Source: a bacterium
Lineage (GTDB): Bacteria; Patescibacteriota; Minisyncoccia; Phycocordibacterales; PALSA-1337
Length of the DNA stretch: 8,501 bases
NCBI GenBank assembly: GCA_030698965.1
Contig: JAUYLM010000057.1
Location: 1 to 8,501, forward strand
Reading direction: 5' to 3'
Positions 1 through 4,668 of this stretch are shown piece after piece. The notes under the pieces were generated by a model. The model was not told where the DNA came from. It ran no database searches and saw nothing but the letters and a program-made list of their open reading frames with translations. Within the stretch, counting starts at the first letter, position 1; every line of letters starts with the position of its first letter. A program made the position numbers and the translations under genes.

Positions 1-1
1 G

Positions 2-139
2 CAAAATATACATGGGACCGGCCTCGGCCTATTCGTGGCAAAGGAGATTGTGCTGGCTCACAATGGAAAAATATGGGCGGAGTCTGATGGGGAAGGAAGG
101 GGCTCCGCTTTCTTTGTGGAATTGGAAGAAGCTTTGTAG
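2..139 (+). CDS. C-terminal end of a sensor histidine kinase (partial)
   Basis: The frame is open from the left edge and ends at TAG 137-139, giving 45 residues. It contains GTGLGLFVAKEIV followed by HNGKIWAES and GSAFFVEL. This is the G2 box and final strands of the HATPase_c (GHKL) ATP-binding domain of two-component sensor kinases: the GxGLGL glycines close the lid over ATP, and the protein normally ends a few residues after the last beta strand, as here. The sensor and the dimerisation/phosphoacceptor (HisKA) parts lie outside the window, so the signal cannot be inferred. The gene converges on the YqeY gene with 3 nt between the stop codons and no hairpin between them. Another GHKL kinase subtype is possible; a GyrB or MutL origin is unlikely given this C-terminal layout. 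Confidence 0.85.
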   Translation, partial: QNIHGTGLGLFVAKEIVLAHNGKIWAESDGEGRGSAFFVELEEAL

Positions 140-142
140 CAA

Positions 143-592
143 TTATTTTTTTACGACTTCGTCAATTACGGCTTTCACATCAGACCCGTCAGCCTTGCCT
201 TTCAGCTCTTTCATTATTGTTCCCATGAATTGGCCCATTTTTGTCTTGTCCAGATGTCCTTCTGATTCTAACTTGGATTCAACCACTTTTCGTATTTCAT
301 CACGACCCATGCTTGCAGGAAGGAACTCTTCCAGGATTTTCAACTCAGCCCTTTCTTTGTCCGCGAGGTCGCTTCGCCCTCCTTTTTCAAACTGCTCTAT
401 CGAATCCTTCCTCTGCTTCACAGACCGTTTTATGATGGCAATCACATCCTCATCTTTGAGAACCGGTTCATTGCTCTTCTTTGCCAGGAGCTCATTTGAA
501 AAGAGTGCCTGGAGTCCGCGGAGAACTTCCAAACGGAGCGTATCCTTGCTCCTCATCGCTTCTTTTATTTGATTTTTGATTGTTTCGTGCAT
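143..592 (-). CDS. yqeY: YqeY-family protein (GatB tail-like domain)
   Basis: 149 residues, the usual length of stand-alone YqeY/GatB-like proteins. Recognisable family features are the N-terminal helix with MRSKDTLRLEVLRGL, the central IKRSVKQRKDSIEQFEKGGR stretch, the ELKILEEFLPASM motif, and the C-terminal GQFMGTIMKELKGKADGS segment, which is the part shared with the tail domain of GatB (tRNA-dependent amidotransferase subunit B). In GatB that domain binds tRNA. The role of the free-standing protein is not settled; a tRNA-related function is inferred from homology. The product should be cytosolic and all-helical. The ATG at 590-592 lacks a Shine-Dalgarno and sits 6 nt after a TGATAGTAT extended -10 on this strand, so the mRNA is probably leaderless. 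The start is only 18 nt from the divergent rmuC start. The likely non-discriminating AspRS further along the window would need GatCAB, which makes a GatB relative interesting, but no direct link is visible. Confidence 0.9.
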   Translation of the reverse strand: MHETIKNQIKEAMRSKDTLRLEVLRGLQALFSNELLAKKSNEPVLKDEDVIAIIKRSVKQRKDSIEQFEKGGRSDLADKERAELKILEEFLPASMGRDEIRKVVESKLESEGHLDKTKMGQFMGTIMKELKGKADGSDVKAVIDEVVKK

Positions 593-610
593 GCTGATAT
601 ACTATCATAC
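593..610. promoter_or_regulatory. Divergent, near-symmetric promoter between yqeY and rmuC
   Basis: The 18 nt between the two start codons contain TGATATACTATCA (595-607), whose arms TGATA/TATCA are perfect inverted repeats around TAC. Read forward it is an extended -10, TG-a-TATACT (595-603), 7 nt before the rmuC ATG, with TTGATT at 576-581 (16-nt spacer) as a plausible -35. Read in reverse it is TG-a-TAGTAT (607-599), 6 nt before the yqeY ATG. Both distances put the transcription start at or beside the start codon, so both mRNAs would be leaderless. Motifs are seen directly; activity is inferred. Confidence 0.6.
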
Positions 611-1606
611 ATGGAAATTCTTATCATTATAGTCACCATAATCGTTATCGGAGCCGTCGGCATAAAGCTGGTCTTGAGCCAGTTGAATGACATACACAGA
701 ACTGTTGATGAAAAAATAGGTCTTAATGCCAAGGATGTTCGTGAATCCATGCATGCCCAGCTCTCCGAGTCTGCCAAGCTCATACGAGAAGTTACGACAG
801 GATTGACCAAGCTGGATGAAACCAATAAACAGGTGGTCTCTTTTGCCGATCAGCTGCAGAATCTTCAGGATATTCTGAAGAATCCAAAGCAGAGGGGGAT
901 ACTGGGTGAATATTATCTGGAAACGCTGTTGAAAAATGTCCTGGCTCCCGGGCAGTACCAGATGCAGTATACTTTCCAGAATGGGGAAATAGTGGACGCG
1001 GCGGTTTTCGTAAAGGAAAAAATAATCCCAATTGACTCAAAATTTTCTTTGGAGAATTACAATAAAATAACGGAGGAGAGGAATCCTGGGGAAAAGGAAA
1101 AGCTGGAAAAGCTCTTCGTCAATGATCTCAAGCTCCGCATCCAGGAAACGGCGAAATATGTGCGTCCGTCAGAAGGCACTATGGACTTTGCCTTTATGTT
1201 TATTCCTCATGAAGCTATTTACTATGATCTTCTTGTTAATAAGATTGGGGCTGTGACTGAGGAAACTGACAATCTAATACAGAGGGCTGCTAGCAAGTAT
1301 AAAGTTATTATTGTCTCGCCAACGTCTTTCTTGGCATATCTCCAGACTGTTTTGCAGGGGCTGAAAGCGCTGCAGATAGAAGAAACGGCCAAGGATATCA
1401 TAAAAAGAGTGGAAGAATTGGGGAATCATCTTAAAAAGTATGAAGATTATCATGGAAGACTGGGCGCTTCGCTGGGAACTGTCGTAAATCACTACAATAA
1501 TTCAGGAAAGGAGCTCAAGAAGGTAGACAAGGATGTTTTGAGGATTACAGGGCAGGCTCCCGGCTTGGAAACGGTTCTTATTGACCAGCCGGAAGAGATA
1601 GTGTAA
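611..1606 (+). CDS. rmuC: RmuC-family DNA recombination protein, membrane-anchored
   Basis: 331 residues from the ATG at 611. An in-frame ATG at 569 would overlap yqeY by 24 nt and bury the membrane segment, so 611 is preferred; it also lies 7 nt after an extended -10. Residues 2-22 are a strongly hydrophobic helix (rich in I, V, G), predicting a single N-terminal membrane anchor with the rest cytoplasmic. Residues 25-90 look like coiled coil. The RmuC core follows: KQRGILGE at 93-100, a VDAAVF strand near 129-134 and IPIDSKF at 139-145, which resemble the PD-(D/E)XK nuclease-like motifs (E100, D142, K144), then a long helical tail. RmuC proteins limit inversions and rearrangements between short repeats in E. 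coli; the biochemical activity is little known. The family is often 400-500 residues, so this is a short version. Its stop lies 12 nt before rplU, suggesting shared transcription. Confidence 0.92.
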   Translation: MEILIIIVTIIVIGAVGIKLVLSQLNDIHRTVDEKIGLNAKDVRESMHAQLSESAKLIREVTTGLTKLDETNKQVVSFADQLQNLQDILKNPKQRGILGEYYLETLLKNVLAPGQYQMQYTFQNGEIVDAAVFVKEKIIPIDSKFSLENYNKITEERNPGEKEKLEKLFVNDLKLRIQETAKYVRPSEGTMDFAFMFIPHEAIYYDLLVNKIGAVTEETDNLIQRAASKYKVIIVSPTSFLAYLQTVLQGLKALQIEETAKDIIKRVEELGNHLKKYEDYHGRLGASLGTVVNHYNNSGKELKKVDKDVLRITGQAPGLETVLIDQPEEIV

Positions 1607-1618
1607 TATCTATCTACT

Positions 1619-1936
1619 ATGGAATTTGCAGTCATACAAACAGGCGGGAAGCAGTACAAGGTGGCTAGCGGCCAGCTTATTAAGATCGAAAAGATTCCCG
1701 GAGACCATAAAGAAGGCGACAAGGTCGTTTTTGATAAGGTCCTGCTTGTTGATAATGGCAAAGACACTACCATCGGAACTCCTTTTATAAATGAGGCAAA
1801 GGTTACCGGAACTATCACTAAGATAGGGCGATTGCCTAAGGTTACGGTTATCAAATACAAGCAGAAGAGCCGGTATTTCAAAAAGAACGGGCATAAACAG
1901 CCGTATTTTCAGGTGAAGATTGACGGGGTGAAGTAA
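1619..1936 (+). CDS. rplU: 50S ribosomal protein L21
   Basis: 105 residues, matching the usual 100-105 of bacterial L21 (bL21). The start MEFAVIQTGGKQYKVASGQ and the C-terminal signature KSRYFKKNGHKQPYFQVKI are diagnostic; the latter corresponds to the family's (K/R)R(R/K)xxGHRQ-type rRNA-binding segment. L21 binds 23S rRNA domains II/VI and helps fold the large subunit. There is no Shine-Dalgarno before the ATG. It lies 12 nt after rmuC, and the upstream TAATAT (1604-1609) that overlaps the rmuC stop is only a weak -10 candidate, so it may be read from the rmuC promoter. In most bacteria rplU is followed at once by rpmA (L27); here a promoter and an unrelated gene follow, so L27 must be encoded elsewhere or be absent. 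Confidence 0.97.
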   Translation: MEFAVIQTGGKQYKVASGQLIKIEKIPGDHKEGDKVVFDKVLLVDNGKDTTIGTPFINEAKVTGTITKIGRLPKVTVIKYKQKSRYFKKNGHKQPYFQVKIDGVK

Positions 1937-1958
1937 GAGAAAAACTGGGGATAAGTCG

Positions 1959-1986
1959 TTGACAAGTCTAGTACATCTAGTATTCT
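1959..1986 (+). promoter_or_regulatory. Promoter for the GRDP-like gene, with TCTAGTA direct repeat
   Basis: A perfect -35 TTGACA (1959-1964) is followed after 16 nt by TATTCT (1981-1986, 4 of 6 consensus). The spacer holds a 7-bp direct repeat, TCTAGTA, at 1967-1973 and 1976-1982 (9-nt period), which could bind a regulator or be alternative -10 material: TAGTAT at 1978-1983 is 7 nt before an ATG at 1991. Transcription from here would give a 5' leader of about 75 nt to the Shine-Dalgarno-led start at 2066, or a leaderless longer protein from 1991. Confidence 0.55.
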
Positions 1987-2052
1987 TTACATGGGCAGAT
2001 CCTTGAGTACAACACGTGAGTTCTCATTGAATCGTCTGCTTGTTCAAATCAT

Positions 2053-2057
2053 AAGAG
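2053..2057 (+). promoter_or_regulatory. Shine-Dalgarno AGAGG deciding the 2066 start
   Basis: AGAGG lies 8 nt before the ATG at 2066. It is one of only two convincing Shine-Dalgarno sequences in the window and favours 2066 over the in-frame ATG at 1991. Confidence 0.55.
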
Positions 2058-2065
2058 GTTTATCT

Positions 2066-2572
2066 ATGAAGGATTACGGAAACCGCCAGGCATCAGCTTG
2101 TCTGGCGGCATCACTGCAAGCAATCGACGACCTTAGTCTAAGGAACGTCGAAAGGAAGCTTCAGTCACCTAAACCACATGGTGAAGGGATGAAGCCAGAA
2201 TGTGCACGAAAAGGAATCGAGTGGTATAAGCGATTCCTAAAACTGATAGCAAAATACCCGAATCAAAAAATCGTCCCCAACGAGACGATTGATACAGTGT
2301 GGCATTGCCACATTCTCGATACGATGGCGTATGCGGAAGACTGCCACCGCATTTTTGGGAAATTCATACATCACTATCCATACTTTGGTATGAATGGGGA
2401 TGCTGACGAGCGGGATGCTGCATTTGAGCAAACAAATCTTATTGCCGAGACGGAATTCGGCGAGAACTTCAAGGCTTTAGGGGCGGCAGCGCTCGAGTGC
2501 AGCACTGATTGTGGTTGGGTCGACGGCTTGCAGAGCCAGATCATCGAACCTGCTCTAGGAGCGGTAAGATAG
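2066..2572 (+). CDS. GRDP-like (glycine-rich domain-containing protein-like) protein with WHxH and HH motifs
   Basis: 168 residues from the ATG at 2066 (193 from the in-frame ATG at 1991). The core IDTVWHCHILDTMAYAEDC (75-93), then FGKFIHHYPYFGMNG (97-111), matches what I recall of the GRDP-like/DUF1399 family: an aspartate plus WHxH motif, a DC pair about ten residues on, and an HHxPYFG motif. Fixed His (80, 82, 102, 103) and Cys (81, 93) suggest a metal site, but no reaction is established. The glycine-rich region that names the plant proteins is absent. The C-terminus has CxxxC (C145, C149) followed by a short hydrophobic tail ending EPALGAVR. No signal peptide or membrane segment is seen, so it is probably cytosolic. 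It has its own promoter, a Shine-Dalgarno and a trailing hairpin, unlike its core neighbours, so it looks like an accessory or acquired unit. Family assignment is moderate; function unknown. Confidence 0.75.
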   Translation: MKDYGNRQASACLAASLQAIDDLSLRNVERKLQSPKPHGEGMKPECARKGIEWYKRFLKLIAKYPNQKIVPNETIDTVWHCHILDTMAYAEDCHRIFGKFIHHYPYFGMNGDADERDAAFEQTNLIAETEFGENFKALGAAALECSTDCGWVDGLQSQIIEPALGAVR

Positions 2573-2602
2573 GTTACAGAGTAGAGTTAAATATCAAAAA
2601 CA

Positions 2603-2624
2603 GAGGCTTGAGAAATCAAGCCTC
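2603..2624. terminator. Perfect 9-bp hairpin with GAAA loop between the GRDP-like gene and the hydrolase
   Basis: GAGGCTTGA (2603-2611) pairs perfectly with TCAAGCCTC (2616-2624) around the GNRA-type tetraloop GAAA. It is 30 nt after the GRDP-like stop and only 11 nt before the hydrolase ATG. An A-rich stretch lies upstream but no T-run follows on the + strand, so it is an imperfect forward terminator. On the - strand it is followed by TGTTTTTG, yet no reverse gene ends there. It may be a terminator, an mRNA stabiliser, or a structure controlling hydrolase translation. Confidence 0.5.
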
Positions 2625-2635
2625 TCACTAATATT

Positions 2636-3403
2636 ATGAAAGAAGTAATTACAAATACCAGAGTAAGTGATGTTAAGGAGATAGATAATATCTATCCTTC
2701 TTACTCGTTTTTTTATAAATCTGACAAGATAAAGGTCAGGGGTTTTATTATGTTTCCTCAAGAGATTAAGGATAAAATGCCGGTGATTTTTATTAACCGC
2801 GGTGGAACCGGTGAGCATGGGATTGTCACAGAACAGAGCATAAAAAATTACAATCCATTTGTACAGGCAGGATTTATTACTGTTTTTTCTCAGTATAGGG
2901 GATGTAACGGAGGTGAGGGGATTGATCGTATGGGTGGAGATGATGTCTTTGATGTTATTAATATTTATGAAGTAATATCGAGAATTCCATTTGCTGATAC
3001 TGCACGGATCGGAATGTGGGGTGCGTCAAGGGGGGGTATGATGACATTCCAAGTTATGGTTCGTGTGCCCTGGGTCAAGGCGGCAGTTGTGGTGTGTCCG
3101 ATCGTAGACGAAGTTCATATGGCAAAGTGGAGACCTGGCTGGAAAGAGCATCAGATTGATACTTATGGAGGTTCGTTTCAAGAGCAAATAAAGAGATCGC
3201 CAATTTATTGGGCAGACCAGATTCCAAAGATCCCAATAATTTTCTTTGCTGGAGCAAAAGACGATAGAACTGATGCCACTAAGACCATAGAGATGGCTGA
3301 AAAAATATCTGCACCTATAACTGTTTTTCCTGATGATGGGCACTATATAGCACCTAAGACTATCCAGTCATCCATTGAATTTTTTATAAAGAATTTAGTT
3401 TAA
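2636..3403 (+). CDS. Alpha/beta hydrolase, prolyl-oligopeptidase/acyl-peptidase-like (S9-type fold)
   Basis: 255 residues. The alpha/beta-hydrolase landmarks appear in order: VIFINRGGTGEHG (50-62), a strand plus glycine loop giving the oxyanion hole; VFSQYRGCNGGEG (83-95), like the YRG(S/C)xGxG segment of S9 peptidases; the nucleophile elbow GASRGG with Ser131; FFAGAKDDRTD (203-213), with the acid Asp at 209/210; and DDGHYI with His236. All triad members are present, so it is probably an active cytosolic hydrolase (peptidase or esterase). The beta-propeller of full prolyl oligopeptidases is missing, so the substrate is unknown. There is no signal peptide. The ATG lacks a Shine-Dalgarno; TAATAT (2629-2634) sits too close to it to drive a leaderless start, so transcription probably comes from upstream. 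Its TAA overlaps the recR stop on the other strand by 4 nt (TTAA, 3400-3403). Confidence 0.85.
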   Translation: MKEVITNTRVSDVKEIDNIYPSYSFFYKSDKIKVRGFIMFPQEIKDKMPVIFINRGGTGEHGIVTEQSIKNYNPFVQAGFITVFSQYRGCNGGEGIDRMGGDDVFDVINIYEVISRIPFADTARIGMWGASRGGMMTFQVMVRVPWVKAAVVVCPIVDEVHMAKWRPGWKEHQIDTYGGSFQEQIKRSPIYWADQIPKIPIIFFAGAKDDRTDATKTIEMAEKISAPITVFPDDGHYIAPKTIQSSIEFFIKNLV

Positions 3404-4002
3404 CTCCTATTCTCCAAGGCACTCTTTATTGTGTCTTTATCCACATACTCCAACTCGCTTCCCGTAGAAAGTCCTCTGCCTAGGACTGATATCTTAATTC
3501 CAGAATCAGGAAAATTTGATGTAATAAATTGCCGGATATATTCCGCTGTATTTTCTCCATCTGCAGTAATATTCAAAGAAAGAATAATTTCCTTGAAATT
3601 TCCTTTGCTAATTTTATCTTTCAATTCCTTCAGCCTCACTTTCTTTTCAGGTTCTTTTTCCAAAATTGGAATAGTTCCGCCTAGTATAAAATACAATCCA
3701 TTATAGACATGGCTTTTTTCTATTGATTCAAAGTCTACATCGCGAGAGACTATCATGAGCTGGCTAGTGTCGCGATTTGGACTCAAGCAGACTGAACATA
3801 AAGATGATTTTTCCTCAGGATAAAAACGAAAACAAGAAGAGCATATACGAATGTTTTTTTTAATATCCAAAATAAGCTTAGCCATATCTTCTAGATAGGA
3901 CGAGTTCCTTGTAAGAAGGAAGTATACGAAGCGTCTAGCTTGTCTAGGGCCAATTCCAGGAAATTCACGGAAGTATTCAATTAGTTTGTTTAATGAATCC
4001 AT
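3400..4002 (-). CDS. recR: Recombination mediator protein RecR
   Basis: 200 residues from the ATG at 4000-4002, the usual RecR length. A TTG at 4029 would add nine residues but is not needed: MDSLNKLIEYFREFPGIGPRQARR is a normal RecR start. Domains in order: helix-hairpin-helix (about 12-25, FPGIGPRQARR), C4 zinc finger (C54, C57, C69, C72), Toprim domain (about 80-165), and the C-terminal signature LGRGLSTGSELEYVDKDTIKSALENR. RecR forms a ring clamp with RecO/RecF that loads RecA on SSB-coated gaps. Oddity: the usual Toprim VVEDPKD stretch reads IVSRDVD, so the conserved glutamate is Ser86. The ATG has no Shine-Dalgarno and follows a TATACT -10 by 6 nt. It is divergent from the uppS-like gene and overlaps the hydrolase stop by 4 nt. 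Confidence 0.95.
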   Translation of the reverse strand: MDSLNKLIEYFREFPGIGPRQARRFVYFLLTRNSSYLEDMAKLILDIKKNIRICSSCFRFYPEEKSSLCSVCLSPNRDTSQLMIVSRDVDFESIEKSHVYNGLYFILGGTIPILEKEPEKKVRLKELKDKISKGNFKEIILSLNITADGENTAEYIRQFITSNFPDSGIKISVLGRGLSTGSELEYVDKDTIKSALENRS

Positions 4003-4008
4003 TTGGTA

Positions 4009-4014
4009 AGTATA
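4009..4014 (-). promoter_or_regulatory. -10 box for recR (leaderless spacing)
   Basis: On the - strand TATACT (5 of 6 consensus) ends 6 nt before the recR ATG, so transcription would start at the start codon. A second TATACT occurs at 4030-4035 and could give a short leader. No clear -35. Confidence 0.45.
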
Positions 4015-4046
4015 AATGAAAAATGGCAAAGTATAAAGAATTGAGA

Positions 4047-4052
4047 TATCAT
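4047..4052 (+). promoter_or_regulatory. -10 box for the uppS-like gene (leaderless spacing)
   Basis: TATCAT (5 of 6 consensus) ends 7 nt before the ATG at 4060, again placing the transcription start at the start codon. A weak -35, TGGCAA (4024-4029), is 17 nt upstream. There is no Shine-Dalgarno. Confidence 0.45.
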
Positions 4053-4059
4053 TATTTTT

Positions 4060-4668
4060 ATGAATATAGGAATCATCCCTGATGGCAATCGCAAATGGGC
4101 ACAGTTAAAGAATATCTCTTTTGAAGAATCATATTCAAAAGGAGCGGATATTGCGCTTGATTTAGTGAAGAGTTCCTTGTCACAAAGTGAGGTGAACACT
4201 CTAGTCTTTTATGTTTTATCCAAAGAAAATTATCAAGAAAGGAAAAAAGAAGAGATTACCGCGATTTCGAATGGCATTAGGAAGGGAATAGAAGTATTCA
4301 ATAAGTTGCCCGGCATAGAACTGATCTTATTTGGAGACGATTCTCCCGCAGACATTAAGAACCTTTTTAATCTTAATGAAAAACTGAAAAATGAAGGTGA
4401 GCATAAAAAGCTAAAAATTATATTTCTTTTAAATTACTCTCCTTCATGGGATTTTGAAACGACGCCTATTAGATCAAGCGGCCTCCCTGATCTAGATGCG
4501 ATCATTAGGACAGGACCATCTCGGTTAAGCGGATTTTTGCCATACCAAAGCCGAAATTCCCAGTTATATTTTACAGATTATCATTGGGGAGATTTTTCGG
4601 TAGAAAAGTTCAATGAAATTCTTAGAGATTATAAAGATAATTATTCAAAAATCATTCACGGAAAATAG
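4060..4668 (+). CDS. uppS: Short, divergent cis-prenyltransferase (UppS family)
   Basis: 202 residues, against about 230-260 for typical undecaprenyl diphosphate synthase. Family motifs: IGIIPDGNRKWA at the N-terminus (D8, the Mg-binding DGN aspartate), VFYVLSKENYQ (49-58), like YAFSTENW, and the C-terminal IIRTGPSRLSGFLPYQ then SQLYFTDYHWGDF (148-179). UppS joins isopentenyl diphosphate units to farnesyl diphosphate to make the C55 carrier for cell-wall glycans; the enzyme sits at the inner membrane surface. Compared with the E. coli enzyme as I recall it, D26 (D8), R194 (R150) and R200 (R155) are kept. However, the second Mg ligand E213 is Gln168, R30 is Lys12, the NYGGR motif reads NYSPS, and one residue is missing between the two arginines. 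It may be a working lineage-specific enzyme with another chain length, or a paralog beside a classical UppS. It abuts dnaB convergently with no gap. Confidence 0.82.
   Translation: MNIGIIPDGNRKWAQLKNISFEESYSKGADIALDLVKSSLSQSEVNTLVFYVLSKENYQERKKEEITAISNGIRKGIEVFNKLPGIELILFGDDSPADIKNLFNLNEKLKNEGEHKKLKIIFLLNYSPSWDFETTPIRSSGLPDLDAIIRTGPSRLSGFLPYQSRNSQLYFTDYHWGDFSVEKFNEILRDYKDNYSKIIHGK

Noticed and set aside
12..572. Long + strand ORF opposite yqeY
   Set aside because: Ser/Phe/Leu/Arg-rich antisense shadow of the YqeY gene, and it also runs over the histidine kinase tail in another frame.
569..610. Longer RmuC start at ATG 569
   Set aside because: It overlaps yqeY, adds a Cys/His-containing stretch before the membrane helix, and ignores the extended -10 spaced correctly for 611.
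3437..3445. Perfect DnaA box TTATCCACA
   Set aside because: It lies inside the conserved C-terminal coding part of recR (the YVDKD codons), is single, and has no AT-rich unwinding region or dnaA nearby, so chance within coding sequence is the simplest reading.
4003..4029. TTG start for RecR adding nine residues
   Set aside because: The family N-terminus begins at the ATG 4000-4002, which also has a -10 box at leaderless distance inside this stretch.
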